NCBI RefSeq assembly: GCF_900163635.1
Contig: NZ_FUID01000027.1
Span: 1 to 52,758, forward strand
Direction of reading: 5' to 3'
Length of the DNA stretch: 52,758 nucleotides
Source: Leucobacter sp. 7(1)
Lineage (GTDB): Bacteria; Actinomycetota; Actinomycetes; Actinomycetales; Microbacteriaceae
Numbering within the stretch: the stretch's first letter is position 1; every line of letters begins with the position of its first letter. Shown piece after piece: positions 1 through 7,148 of the stretch. The notes below the pieces were generated by a model. It did no database searches and was not told the origin of the DNA. It saw only the letters and a list, made by a program, of their open reading frames with translations. The translations under genes were made by a program, and so were the position numbers.

Positions 1-346
1 CGGCGTCGGTGATGACGCGGGCGTGCTCTAGGCTGATCCGCCCAGCCTGAACCTCTCCGAGTGTGGGGGTGTAGTGCGAAGTGAGAGAAGACGCGAGATC
101 CAGGAGCCGTTCAACAGCGGTTTCACTCCGGGAGAGGGCCGCGGCGAGTTCTAAGCGCAGGGCCCGGTACCCAAGTTCCTGGCCCGCCCCGGGCGCGCCG
201 CCAACGACCGCGTCGAGGGCGTCAGCAAGGACAGTGACGCGTTCCGCATCGAGCACGCGTTGGTGCGTCTCGATAGTTTCGAGTCGGCTCACCGCTTCTG
301 CGACGCGGCGGCGCTGCGCGGGGGTGAACTCTCCATTGGCGGGCAT
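1..346 (-). CDS. DUF222/13E12-type HNH endonuclease family protein, N-terminal part, cut by window edge
   Basis: The minus strand from the ATG at 346 is open to the window edge and encodes about 115 residues beginning MPANGEFTPAQRRRVAEAVS. Its later part (LLDLASSLTSHYTP, then GRISLEHARVITDA) matches the helical DUF222 region that precedes the HNH nuclease domain in the 13E12-repeat family, abundant in actinobacteria. The HNH domain would lie beyond the edge, so nuclease activity cannot be judged. The ATG is the first in-frame start after an in-frame stop at 356-358. The IS110 element begins just upstream, so its promoter may have been displaced. These genes are often multicopy, which may explain the contig break. 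Family assignment is from pattern recognition only. Confidence 0.7.
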   Translation of the reverse strand, partial: MPANGEFTPAQRRRVAEAVSRLETIETHQRVLDAERVTVLADALDAVVGGAPGAGQELGYRALRLELAAALSRSETAVERLLDLASSLTSHYTPTLGEVQAGRISLEHARVITDA

Positions 347-439
347 GGGGGGAGTTCACCATGGACCACTGACGTTGATACTGGTAAGTGCCTCGTTCGG
401 GGCTGACTCAACCACTGACTGGCTTCGTGTCTTTGCAAT

Positions 440-580
440 GATCCGTCGACCCGGACGAGGCCTCATGGGCCCGACCAGGCGGACATGACCTCATAGGAGC
501 CTGGTCACAAGGCCTCTTCAACGTCCTGTCTGCCCGCCCGGCCGGTTGCCTCCCAACTGGAATGGAAAGGCAGAACCATC
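440..580 (+). ncRNA. candidate IS110 bridge RNA region
   Basis: Seen: nested perfect complements GAGGCCT (457-463) with AGGCCTC (510-516) and GACCAGGC (473-480) with GCCTGGTC (499-506), enclosing an 18-nt loop at 481-498. A second hairpin pairs CCGGTTG (542-548) with CAACTGG (554-560), one G-U pair, over a 5-nt loop. The first hairpin spans ATAGGAGC, which recurs at 1807-1814 next to the right end of the element. Known: IS110 elements carry a structured bridge RNA in the non-coding end, with loops matching donor and target DNA. Inference: this is the donor-binding part of such an RNA. Transcript ends are unknown. Confidence 0.4.
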
Positions 581-1801
581 ATGACAAACATCGCTGAACA
601 CCGCGAAACCTATGCGGGAGTCGATACCCACGCCGATACCCACCACGCGGCGATCATCGACCAGAACGGGAAACACCTCGTAGACGCACAGTTCCCCACC
701 ACCCCCGCCGGGTACACCGCCCTGACCGCGTTCATCCTCATGCACGGCGTCCTCGTCCGTGTCGGGATCGAAGGGACCGGCTCTTACGGGGCCGGTCTTG
801 CCCGCCACCTCACCGCTCTCGGACACCACGTCATCGAGGTGATCCGCCCAAACCGGCAGTTGCGCCGCATAAACGGAAAATCTGACCCCGTTGATGCCTA
901 CGCCGCCGCAAGAACGGCCCTCACCCAGACCAAGCAAGCTACCCCGAAATCTGGTGATGGGAATGTCGAACAGATCCGGTACTTGGTCACTGCCCGAAGG
1001 TCAGCGATCAAAGCACGTGTGGCTGCGCAAGTCCAGATCAAGTCATTGCTCGTGACCGCGCCCGTGTTGCTGCGCGAACGGTTCCGCGAAGTGCCTGACG
1101 AGACGCTGATCACAAGGCTCGCAGATCTCGATATTCGTCGGTATCCCGAGAATCAAGGGGTCGTGATTGCGTTACGGGCGCTCGCCCGCAGGCACCGGTA
1201 TATCGCAGCCGAGATCCACACCCTCGACCAGGAACTCAAGACACTCACCGAATGCACCAACCCAGCACTCCTCGCAGCCCAAGGGGTCGGACCTGTCACT
1301 GCCGCTCAGCTCTTGATCACGGGAGGAGATAACACGGGTCGGCTCCGTTCAGAAGCCGCGTTCGCCGCGCTTTGCGGAGTCAGCCCGATCCCCGCGTCTT
1401 CAGGCAAAACAAGCCGGCACCGGCTTAACCGGGGCGGAGATCGCCACGCGAACTCCGCGCTCCACCGGATCGCGCTCGTGCGCATGAGTTACGAACCACG
1501 CACGAAAGCGTATGTCGAGAAGAAACGCTCAGAAGGGAAGAGCAACAAAGAGATCATCCGCTGCCTAAAGCGGGCGATCGCGCGTGAAGTCTTCACGCTC
1601 CTCACGAAAGATGTTGAAGTGCCTCGAGTTGATGATCTCCGCCCACTCAGGCAAGCACTCGGGGTGACGCTGCAACAAGCAGGAACACACTTCAACGTGT
1701 GGCTCAACAAGATCTCACGTATCGAGCGTGGACTCATGCGTGATGATGAGCTTGCGCTGGCCTATCGGGAATGGCTCGAAACCACTGCTCCAACGAATTG
1801 A
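581..1801 (+). CDS. IS110 family transposase (DEDD recombinase)
   Basis: A 406-residue protein of usual family length. The N-terminal RuvC-like DEDD domain shows Asp15 (GVDTHADTHH), Glu64 (VGIEGTGSYG), Asp102 and Asp105 (KSDPVDAYAAA). The C-terminal Transposase_20 domain contains GVGPVTAAQLL and PIPASSGKT, with Ser273/Ser274 as candidates for the catalytic serine. Together these support RNA-guided excision and insertion through a circular intermediate, as known for the family. An AAAGG-like ribosome site at about 566-570 precedes the ATG. The gene has no internal stop or frameshift. It lies divergent from the DUF222 gene and follows the structured region at 457-560. Confidence 0.93.
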   Translation: MTNIAEHRETYAGVDTHADTHHAAIIDQNGKHLVDAQFPTTPAGYTALTAFILMHGVLVRVGIEGTGSYGAGLARHLTALGHHVIEVIRPNRQLRRINGKSDPVDAYAAARTALTQTKQATPKSGDGNVEQIRYLVTARRSAIKARVAAQVQIKSLLVTAPVLLRERFREVPDETLITRLADLDIRRYPENQGVVIALRALARRHRYIAAEIHTLDQELKTLTECTNPALLAAQGVGPVTAAQLLITGGDNTGRLRSEAAFAALCGVSPIPASSGKTSRHRLNRGGDRHANSALHRIALVRMSYEPRTKAYVEKKRSEGKSNKEIIRCLKRAIAREVFTLLTKDVEVPRVDDLRPLRQALGVTLQQAGTHFNVWLNKISRIERGLMRDDELALAYREWLETTAPTN

Positions 1802-1953
1802 CAGCTATAGGAGCATCATTCAGGCCCCGAAAACAGGGGGTTTCAGGGGGCAACAATTCTGAGACGAAGGAACTCCTGGTGGGCAGAGCAGAAAGGTTTT
1901 CCAGAAACTTTCCCGCCCCCAAGTCCCAAGGCTTCGGGGCCTGGGTCAGCCCC

Positions 1954-2001
1954 GGAACACACTCTGGAATCCACTCCGAAATCCACCCCGGAACTCACTC
2001 C
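1954..2001. repeat. four degenerate 12-bp tandem units
   Basis: Four consecutive 12-mers of form GGAAYYCACYCC run without gaps from 1954 to 2001. They sit between the IS110 element and a strong terminator, and no gene covers them. Confidence 0.6.
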
Positions 2002-2034
2002 GGCCACACCCCGGGCAAAGCTGCGTGCGCACGC

Positions 2035-2067
2035 GTTCACCAAACCCGTTCACCACACCCGTTCACC
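2035..2067. repeat. 13-bp direct repeat, two and a half copies
   Basis: GTTCACCAAACCC at 2035-2047 is followed by GTTCACCACACCC at 2048-2060 and GTTCACC at 2061-2067. The period of 13 is exact with one substitution. Function unknown. Confidence 0.6.
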
Positions 2068-2151
2068 AGCGCGTCGGAGATTCACGACTCTGCAGGAGAT
2101 TTCGGCCCGGATCCGGCACGCAGCCCGAGAATCTCCTGCGGAACGAACGAC

Positions 2152-2185
2152 CGAGGCCCCGCACCCGGACGGGTGCGGGGCCTCG
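2152..2185 (-). terminator. strong GC-rich hairpin terminator downstream of the 2209-3057 gene
   Basis: A perfect 15-bp stem (2152-2166 with 2171-2185) closes a GGAC loop. It lies 23 bp past the stop of the minus-strand membrane protein gene. There is no T-tract, which is common for actinobacterial terminators. Confidence 0.8.
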
Positions 2186-2208
2186 AGTTGCAGCCCGTGC
2201 GGCAGGCC

Positions 2209-3057
2209 CTACTCGGCGGGAACTTCTTCGGCAGGAGCCTCCTCGGCCGGTGCCTCAGACGTGGCAGGCGACTCGACTGCCGCGTTGACTGCGTCGACCT
2301 GTTCTTGCGTGAATCCGCAGTACTTCGTGGCTTCGTTTTCCCACTTCAGGGTGAGGCGATCCTTGCCGGCCTCGTGCGCCGCTGCGACGGTGCCGCGGTA
2401 GATGGTGCCGTCCTTCGATTCCTTGTTCACATCGGGGACCGCGTCGCACACGTGGAAGACGCTGCCGCTCTTGGTCCAGAACACCTCGTCCTGGCCGGTG
2501 AGCTGCTCGATAATGTTCGTCTCTGCGGCGTACTGCTCCTGCGACGGCGACTGATAGGACACGCCGAAGGCCGCAGCGATGAGCAGGACCACGATGCCGA
2601 TGCCGCCAGCGAGGGCCTTCTGCTTTCCGTTCATGTTCTTGTTCAAGAAGATCATGATGATGAGCGGCAGGAACGACACGATCGACATGATCGCACCGAG
2701 CTGGTTCTGGATAAAGAACTTGACCTTGTCGCGCTCGGATGCGGGATCGAGGCGGTTGGCCTGCTTCCAGCACAGCGACCCGGCGACCGAGAGGATGCCC
2801 GTCACAACGATCGCGCCGATCAACAGCCACATGTTGACGGGAACCTGCTTCAGGATCCAGAAGATGGCGAACGCCTGCACACCAATTGCCAGGCCCCACG
2901 CAATCCAGGAGATGATGCGCAGGCGCGTGGCCTTCGCCTTCGATTCGGGCGAGGGAGTCCACGCGGGACCCGAATCGGTCGAGGTGCGCGCCGCGGCCGG
3001 CTCGGCGGACTGGGGCTGCTCGACGCGAACAACCTTCTTCTTCGGAGTTTCGGTCAT
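2209..3057 (-). CDS. hypothetical membrane protein with four predicted transmembrane segments
   Basis: A 282-residue protein with a charged cytosolic-looking N terminus (about 45 residues), then four hydrophobic segments at roughly 48-68, 75-95, 118-138 and 147-166, and a C-terminal soluble domain of about 100 residues with two cysteines (FHVCDAVPD and KYCGF). It ends in an Ala/Glu/Pro tail (PAEEAPAEEVPAE). I recognise no family; similar four-helix proteins with an extracytosolic tail are common in Microbacteriaceae. A GGAAGAGAG ribosome site precedes the ATG, and TATATT at 3091-3096 fits a -10 box. It is transcribed alone, divergent from the next gene, and ends at a strong hairpin. The opposite strand is also open but reads as compositional shadow. 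Confidence 0.75.
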   Translation of the reverse strand: MTETPKKKVVRVEQPQSAEPAAARTSTDSGPAWTPSPESKAKATRLRIISWIAWGLAIGVQAFAIFWILKQVPVNMWLLIGAIVVTGILSVAGSLCWKQANRLDPASERDKVKFFIQNQLGAIMSIVSFLPLIIMIFLNKNMNGKQKALAGGIGIVVLLIAAAFGVSYQSPSQEQYAAETNIIEQLTGQDEVFWTKSGSVFHVCDAVPDVNKESKDGTIYRGTVAAAHEAGKDRLTLKWENEATKYCGFTQEQVDAVNAAVESPATSEAPAEEAPAEEVPAE

Positions 3058-3090
3058 GGCTGCTCTCTTCCAATGGGAGGGGACACTTCG

Positions 3091-3096
3091 AATATA
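3091..3096 (-). promoter_or_regulatory. -10 element TATATT of the 2209-3057 gene
   Basis: TATATT reads on the minus strand about 34 nt before the ATG at 3057, leaving a leader of roughly 27 nt that holds the GGAAGAGAG ribosome site. No clear -35 was found. Confidence 0.5.
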
Positions 3097-3139
3097 GCGG
3101 GATCCGATGCCTCCCGGGTGTCTCCGAGCCTGTCGAAGC

Positions 3140-3145
3140 TAGGCT
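3140..3145 (+). promoter_or_regulatory. -10 hexamer TAGGCT, leaderless start at 3152
   Basis: TAGGCT ends exactly six bases before the ATG at 3152, so transcription should begin at or next to the A of the start codon. This supports 3152 over the in-frame ATG at 3173. Confidence 0.55.
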
Positions 3146-3151
3146 AGAGGG

Positions 3152-3631
3152 ATGCGAGAGAAGTCGGTTCGGATGTCTCGGGAGAGCGCACTTGCGAGCG
3201 GTTGGACAGTGGAGGGCGCGGCTGACGCGACCCCAGAGGTGGTGGCGAATCCGGAACCCGAGGCGCTCGCGGACGTAGAGCTTGACGCGGACCCTGCGGG
3301 TGATGCCGAAGCTGCTCGGACGCAGGTTTCGAACGGCGCACTTGTATCCTTCGGTGTGTTCGGCGGCATCTACCTGCTGTACACCGTGGGCTGGTTCATC
3401 GTCGCGCAGGCGTACTCCGCGGTGAACGCTCTGACTGCGGCGGGCAGTGGGTCCATCGGCGGGATCCTGCAGCAGATCGTGTTTTGGGCGGCACCGTTCG
3501 CCCCAGCCCTGTGGTTCTTCATGGCGGTGGCGCTCAGCCGGGGCAACCGGACCGCGCGGCTTGCGATCCTGCTCGCGATCGGAGCCGTGGTATTGCTGCC
3601 GTTGCCGATGCTGATTACTCGGGGGGCATAA
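3152..3631 (+). CDS. small membrane protein of unknown function (three hydrophobic helices)
   Basis: A 159-residue protein: an acidic Ala/Glu/Pro-rich N-terminal region of about 65 residues, then hydrophobic segments beginning at FGVFGGIYLLYTVGWFIVAQ (about 68-88), a second around 103-125 and a third around 133-152. The GGIYLLYTVGW motif recalls short Microbacteriaceae proteins that databases often mislabel as DNA polymerase III gamma/tau; nothing here resembles an AAA+ clamp loader, so that name should not be used. The start is placed at 3152 because a -10 hexamer lies six bases upstream. The stop is three bases before the GTG of the next gene, so the pair is probably an operon. Confidence 0.75.
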   Translation: MREKSVRMSRESALASGWTVEGAADATPEVVANPEPEALADVELDADPAGDAEAARTQVSNGALVSFGVFGGIYLLYTVGWFIVAQAYSAVNALTAAGSGSIGGILQQIVFWAAPFAPALWFFMAVALSRGNRTARLAILLAIGAVVLLPLPMLITRGA

Positions 3632-3633
3632 TC

Positions 3634-3957
3634 GTGGCGCAACGTATCCTGTCCTGGGCGGCGGGCGTGGCCCTTGTCGGCCTGTACGTCTATGCGACGA
3701 TCACCGGTGTAGGCAACCTCACCGGCATGCTCGGTCTCAGCGGAGCGCTCGGCATGGGGCTCAGCGTGTCAGGTTGGCTCTGGCTGATTGCCGGCGTACT
3801 CCTCCCGATTATCGTGCTCGCTGGTGCGCTACTGCTGGGTCGCGGGCGCGGCGCCTGGGCAAGAATTCTCCTGCTCGCGGCAGGAATCGCCGCGGTTGCC
3901 GTGCTGCAGATTGACCTGATGCATGTGATCCCGGAGTCGTCCTACTTCGCGCAGTAG
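3634..3957 (+). CDS. small membrane protein of unknown function, paired with the upstream gene
   Basis: A 107-residue, almost wholly hydrophobic protein with three segments (about 5-25, 45-68 and 75-92) and a short tail ending in YFAQ. The frame is open further upstream, but the GTG at 3634 is preferred: it follows the upstream stop by two bases, has a GGGGGG ribosome site at 3621-3626, and earlier starts would overlap a convincing gene. No family recognised. Tight spacing suggests the two membrane proteins act together. A serA promoter follows at 4016. Confidence 0.72.
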   Translation: MAQRILSWAAGVALVGLYVYATITGVGNLTGMLGLSGALGMGLSVSGWLWLIAGVLLPIIVLAGALLLGRGRGAWARILLLAAGIAAVAVLQIDLMHVIPESSYFAQ

Positions 3958-4015
3958 CGGGCGAGCGCGCATGGCGGAATATTGCAGTGCGCACCGCACA
4001 CGCCCGGCGCGGCGG

Positions 4016-4047
4016 TAGGGTAGAGGTCTGCGTGTTCCTCACGCAGA
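4016..4047 (+). promoter_or_regulatory. serA promoter (-10 TAGGGT) and leader hairpin
   Basis: TAGGGT at 4016-4021 predicts a start near 4028. A perfect hairpin follows at once: TCTGCGTG (4027-4034) pairs with CACGCAGA (4040-4047) over TTCCT. The leader would be about 50 nt with a GAAGGA ribosome site at 4065-4070. The role of the hairpin (5-prime protection or regulation) is not known. Confidence 0.45.
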
Positions 4048-4078
4048 TTCCCTGTCGCTGACCCGAAGGATTCGCTTG

Positions 4079-5671
4079 ATGTCTGCGCCGGTCGTGCTGA
4101 TCGCCGAACAACTCTCACCCGCCACCATCGCCGCGCTTGGCCCCGACTTCGAGGTGGTGCACGTCGACGGTACCGATCGCGATGCGCTGCGCTCGGCGCT
4201 CGCGTCCGCCGATGCGGTGCTCGTGCGCTCCGCCACCCAGATCGACGCCGAGGCGCTGAGCTGGGCACCGAAGCTCAAGGTCGTCGCCCGCGCGGGTGTC
4301 GGTCTCGACAACGTCGACATCAAGGCTGCCACACAGGCTGGCGTGATGGTCGTCAACGCACCCACCTCGAACGTCATCAGCGCCGCTGAGCTGACTGTCG
4401 CACACATCCTCGGCCTCGCGCGTCACTTGCAGCGTGCGCACGAGTCGCTCTCGGTGGGGCAGTGGAAGCGCTCCTCCTTCACGGGAACGGAGCTCTACGA
4501 GAAGACAATCGGCATCATCGGCCTGGGGCGGATCGGTGCACTCGTCGCCGAGCGCCTGCGCGGCTTCGGCGTCGAGCTTGTCGCCTACGATCCCTATGTC
4601 ACCGCGGCTCGCGCGCAGCAGCTGGGCGTGCAGCTCGTCACACTCGACGAGCTCGTGGAGCGTGCAGACTTCCTCACGATCCACATGCCCCGCACCCCTG
4701 AGACGCTCGGCATGATCGGTGCGGAACAGCTGCGCGCCATGAAATCGACGGCCTACGTGGTCAACGTCGCACGCGGTGGCCTGATCGACGAGGCTGCGCT
4801 CGCTGAAGCGCTGACCGCAGGCGAGATCGCCGGTGCGGCACTTGACGTGTTCGTGCAGGAGCCCCCGGCCGACACCACGCTGACCGGGCTGCCGACGGTC
4901 AACGTCACTCCGCACCTGGGGGCCTCCACCGCTGAGGCACAGGAGAAGGCGGGCGTCTCGGTCGCGAAGTCCGTGCGTCTCGCACTCGCGGGTGACCTGG
5001 TCCCGGACGCGGTGAACGTCGCCGGTGGCGTGATCGACGAGTACGTGCGTCCCGGTCTGCCGCTCACTGAGAAGCTGGGCCAGGTCTTCGCGGGCCTCGC
5101 CGCAGGCCGTCTGGCCTCGATCAACATCGAGGTGCACGGCGAGCTTGCCGAGCGCAACGTTGAGGCGCTGCGCCTGGCTGCGCTGAAGGGAGTGTTCTCA
5201 AAGATCGTCAGCGACCCCGTGTCCTACGTCAACGCACCGCTCCTCGCTGAGCAGCGCAACGTCGAGGTGCAGTTCTCGGTGGACGGCACTTCGGAGAGCT
5301 ACCGCAACGTCATCACGATTAGCGGCGGGCTCACCGACGGCACCGTGATCTCCGTTTCAGGTACGCTCACGGGTCCGAAGCAGGTCCAGAAGATCGTCGA
5401 GGTCAACGGCTACGAGGTTGAGCTCCCGATCCCCGAGCACCTGATTGTGTTTAGCTACACGGATCAGCCGGGCATCGTTGCGGCCTATGGCAGCGTACTC
5501 GGCAAGGCTGGCGTGAACATCGCTGGCCTTCAGATCGCACGCGACGACAAGAAGGGCACCGCGCTGTCGGTGCTCTCGATCGACGCGCCGGTGGCGCAGG
5601 ACGTGATTGACAGTCTCGCCGAGGCAATCGGCACCGAGGTCGTGCACACGATCGACATCGACGCGCTGTAA
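4079..5671 (+). CDS. serA: D-3-phosphoglycerate dehydrogenase
   Basis: Catalyses NAD-dependent oxidation of 3-phosphoglycerate, the first step of phosphorylated serine synthesis, in the cytosol. The 530 residues match the long SerA form. Seen in order: substrate-binding N part (ARAGVGLDNVD), NAD-binding Rossmann motif GLGRIG at 148-153, catalytic loops NVARGGLIDE and VTPHLGAST, an intervening domain, and a C-terminal ACT domain (FSYTDQPGIVAAYG), the site of serine feedback in this form. A TTG precedes the ATG in frame; the ATG at 4079 is chosen because the GAAGGA ribosome site lies eight bases upstream. Monocistronic, with its own promoter and a strong terminator. Confidence 0.97.
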   Translation: MSAPVVLIAEQLSPATIAALGPDFEVVHVDGTDRDALRSALASADAVLVRSATQIDAEALSWAPKLKVVARAGVGLDNVDIKAATQAGVMVVNAPTSNVISAAELTVAHILGLARHLQRAHESLSVGQWKRSSFTGTELYEKTIGIIGLGRIGALVAERLRGFGVELVAYDPYVTAARAQQLGVQLVTLDELVERADFLTIHMPRTPETLGMIGAEQLRAMKSTAYVVNVARGGLIDEAALAEALTAGEIAGAALDVFVQEPPADTTLTGLPTVNVTPHLGASTAEAQEKAGVSVAKSVRLALAGDLVPDAVNVAGGVIDEYVRPGLPLTEKLGQVFAGLAAGRLASINIEVHGELAERNVEALRLAALKGVFSKIVSDPVSYVNAPLLAEQRNVEVQFSVDGTSESYRNVITISGGLTDGTVISVSGTLTGPKQVQKIVEVNGYEVELPIPEHLIVFSYTDQPGIVAAYGSVLGKAGVNIAGLQIARDDKKGTALSVLSIDAPVAQDVIDSLAEAIGTEVVHTIDIDAL

Positions 5672-5682
5672 GCAGCGCCCGC

Positions 5683-5721
5683 ACACCGCAGCCCCCGCCG
5701 AATCGGCGGGGGCTGCGGTGT
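5683..5721 (+). terminator. serA terminator
   Basis: An 18-bp perfect stem (5683-5700 with 5704-5721) closes an AAT loop and is followed by TTG. It begins 12 bp after the serA stop codon. Confidence 0.85.
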
Positions 5722-5764
5722 TTGCGTGGGGTGTGTGGGCGTGCGTGCGTGTGCGGCAGCGCAC

Positions 5765-5840
5765 GGCGGATCTCGCGTCCCCGATACCGTGCGGCGGATC
5801 CCGCGTCCCCGATACCGTGCGGCGGATCCCGCGTCCCCGA
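5765..5840. repeat. 28-bp tandem repeat, 2.7 copies
   Basis: Units begin at 5765, 5793 and 5821, each opening GGCGGATCYCGCGTCCCCGA; the first two continue TACCGTGC and the third diverges at GGG. Copies one and two differ at a single base. Confidence 0.85.
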
Positions 5841-5905
5841 GGGTTTTTATTTGGCAGGTGTCGTTTATTGCGCAGAATCCCTACGGCACGATAAAACCCC
5901 TCGCG

Positions 5906-6037
5906 GAGGGCGAGGGCGAGGGCGAGGGCGAGGGCGAGCGCGAGGGCGTGGGCGTGGGCGCAGCGGAGGGCGTGGGCGAGGGTGAGGGCGAGGGCGAGGG
6001 CGAGGGCGAGGGCGTGGACGTGGGCGTGGGCGTGGGC
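5906..6037. repeat. hexanucleotide array, 22 units of GAGGGC/GTGGGC
   Basis: The 132 bp divide exactly into 22 hexamers: 12 are GAGGGC, six are GTGGGC, and four variants (GAGCGC, GCAGCG, GAGGGT, GTGGAC) break the run. It ends about 145 bp before efeU and about 95 bp before the iron box. Such arrays change length by slippage, so copy number may vary between strains. Confidence 0.9.
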
Positions 6038-6130
6038 GAAGCGGGGCGGCCCGAAGCGAATTCCCCGATCACATCGGATGTGGGCTTGCGATCCGGCGGT
6101 GCGCAGGAGTAGTGTGATCCCCGGTTTAGC

Positions 6131-6149
6131 TGAGGTTGGCCTAACCATC
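6131..6149 (+). promoter_or_regulatory. IdeR/DtxR-type iron box upstream of efeUOB
   Basis: The 19 bases from 6131 agree at 14 positions with the DtxR/IdeR consensus (TTAGGTTAGCCTAACCTAA); the core GAGGTTGGCCTAACC is nearly intact and only the outer right arm is poor. It lies 33 bp before the efeU start. Iron-bound IdeR would repress the operon when iron is plentiful. Confidence 0.7.
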
Positions 6150-6182
6150 ATCACATCATCACTGAACGTAAGGCCGCCACGC

Positions 6183-7115
6183 ATGCTCGGAACGTTTTTG
6201 ATCGGCTTGCGCGAAGGCCTGGAAGCTGCGCTTGTGGTCGGGATCTTGCTCGCGTATGTGCAGCGGATCGGCCGCCGTGACGTGGCCTGGCGGATCTGGG
6301 CAGGGGTTGCCCTGGCCGTGGCAGTCTCGCTTATCGTCGGTGCCGTGTTGACCTTTGGGGCGTACGGGCTCTCGTTTCAGGCCCAGGAGATCATCGGCGG
6401 ATCGCTTTCGCTGCTCGCGGTTGGGCTTGTCACCTGGATGGTGTTTTGGATGCTCCGCACCGCGCGCAGCATGCGCGGGGCGCTGGAAGGGCAGTTGGGC
6501 GACGCTATTGCGGGATCCGGATGGGGGATCGTGGCCGTCGGGTTCCTCTCGGTGGGGCGCGAGGGCCTGGAGACCGCGCTGTTCATCTGGGCGACGACGC
6601 GCGCATCGGGGGACAGCCCCCTTGTTGGGCTCGCCGCGGCTGTTGCGGGCATCGTCGTCGCTGCGCTGCTCGGGTGGCTGATCTACCGCGGCCTGCTGCG
6701 CGTCAACCTCGCACGGTTCTTCACCTGGACCGGCGCACTGCTGATCATTTTCGCCGCGGGCGTCGTGGCCTACGCCATTCACGATCTGCAGGAGGCGGCG
6801 GTTCTGCCCGGGCCCTTCGCCCTGGCACCCGAGGGTGCGAGCGCGTGGGTCCAGTCCTGGTACGGCGAATCCGCCTGGGCGTTCCGAATCCCGCAGGTGA
6901 TTGCCCCCGACGGAATCCTGGGCAGCGTGCTGAAGGGCACCATCGGCTTCACGCCCGAGATGACAAAACTCGAGCTACTCGCCTACGCCCTGTACCTCGT
7001 CCCCACGATGACGCTGTTCCTGCGCCGCGCCCTGCGCCGCATCCCCGTGCCCGCTGGCCCGGCCTCGGTCCCCGGCACCCAACCGACGTCGGCCGTGCCG
7101 TCCGCACGCCCGTAA
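6183..7115 (+). CDS. efeU: EfeU, iron permease of the FTR1 family
   Basis: Integral membrane permease of the EfeUOB iron-uptake system. The 310 residues hold about seven hydrophobic segments and the two diagnostic REXXE iron motifs: REGLE at 10-14 and REGLE at 126-130, each inside a membrane helix. The frame is open far upstream through the hexamer array, but that part is low-complexity; the ATG at 6183 begins exactly where family members begin ([14 protein letters not shown]). It is the first gene of efeU-efeO-efeB, 33 bp from efeO, with an iron box just upstream. Confidence 0.93.
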   Translation: MLGTFLIGLREGLEAALVVGILLAYVQRIGRRDVAWRIWAGVALAVAVSLIVGAVLTFGAYGLSFQAQEIIGGSLSLLAVGLVTWMVFWMLRTARSMRGALEGQLGDAIAGSGWGIVAVGFLSVGREGLETALFIWATTRASGDSPLVGLAAAVAGIVVAALLGWLIYRGLLRVNLARFFTWTGALLIIFAAGVVAYAIHDLQEAAVLPGPFALAPEGASAWVQSWYGESAWAFRIPQVIAPDGILGSVLKGTIGFTPEMTKLELLAYALYLVPTMTLFLRRALRRIPVPAGPASVPGTQPTSAVPSARP

Positions 7116-7148
7116 CCCGCACTTTCCCTACCCTCAAGGAGAACCATC

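Larger units (their letters stand above)
360..1820 (+). mobile_element. IS110-family insertion sequence (ends approximate)
   Basis: One DEDD-type transposase (581-1801) is preceded by about 230 bp of structured non-coding DNA and followed by a short right flank. Like the family in general it shows no obvious terminal inverted repeats or target duplication, so the ends cannot be fixed from sequence alone. The octamer ATAGGAGC occurs at 493-500 upstream and at 1807-1814 just after the transposase stop, and helps to place the right end near 1800-1820. The left end probably lies between 347 and about 450. The transposase is intact and appears functional. Confidence 0.6.
1802..2151. other. gene-free stretch with short degenerate tandem repeats
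   Basis: No convincing gene is seen in about 350 bp. It carries four 12-bp units at 1954-2001 (GGAACACACTCT, GGAATCCACTCC, GAAATCCACCCC, GGAACTCACTCC) and a 13-bp repeat at 2035-2067 (GTTCACCAAACCC, GTTCACCACACCC, then GTTCACC). Open frames across it on both strands are low-complexity and have no recognisable domain. The first 20 bases probably include the right end of the IS110 element. Confidence 0.55.
5722..6130. other. gene-free stretch between serA and efeU, made mainly of repeats
   Basis: About 400 bp without a supportable gene. It holds a 28-bp tandem repeat (5765-5840), a region with TTTTTATTT and GATAAAACCCC that is more AT-rich than its surroundings, and a 22-unit hexamer array (5906-6037). 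Open frames here encode only Arg/Ala/Trp, Glu/Gly or Pro/Ser/Thr runs imposed by the hexamer. Confidence 0.7.

Noticed and set aside
1771-3147. 458-codon plus-strand frame covering the minus-strand membrane protein
   Set aside because: The minus frame has clear helices, a ribosome site, a -10 box and a terminator; the plus frame is Arg/Gly/Asp-rich and spans the terminator hairpin and the short repeats.
3152-3631. DNA polymerase III gamma/tau subunit
   Set aside because: The name is attached to similar short proteins, but this one has three membrane helices and no ATPase motif.
4032-4061. Nine-codon GTG frame in the serA leader (MFLTQIPCR)
   Set aside because: It lies ten bases after the -10 end, has no serine codons and overlaps the hairpin; too weak to call a leader peptide.
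5881-6112. Open frames over the hexamer array (Pro-Ser/Thr, Gly-Glu or Arg-Ala repeats)
   Set aside because: The sequences are dictated by the hexamer in each frame, with no signal peptide or ribosome site to support a protein.
5982-6182. N-terminal extension of EfeU through the array
   Set aside because: The extra 67 residues are Arg/Ala/Trp repeats, and the family start coincides with the ATG at 6183.
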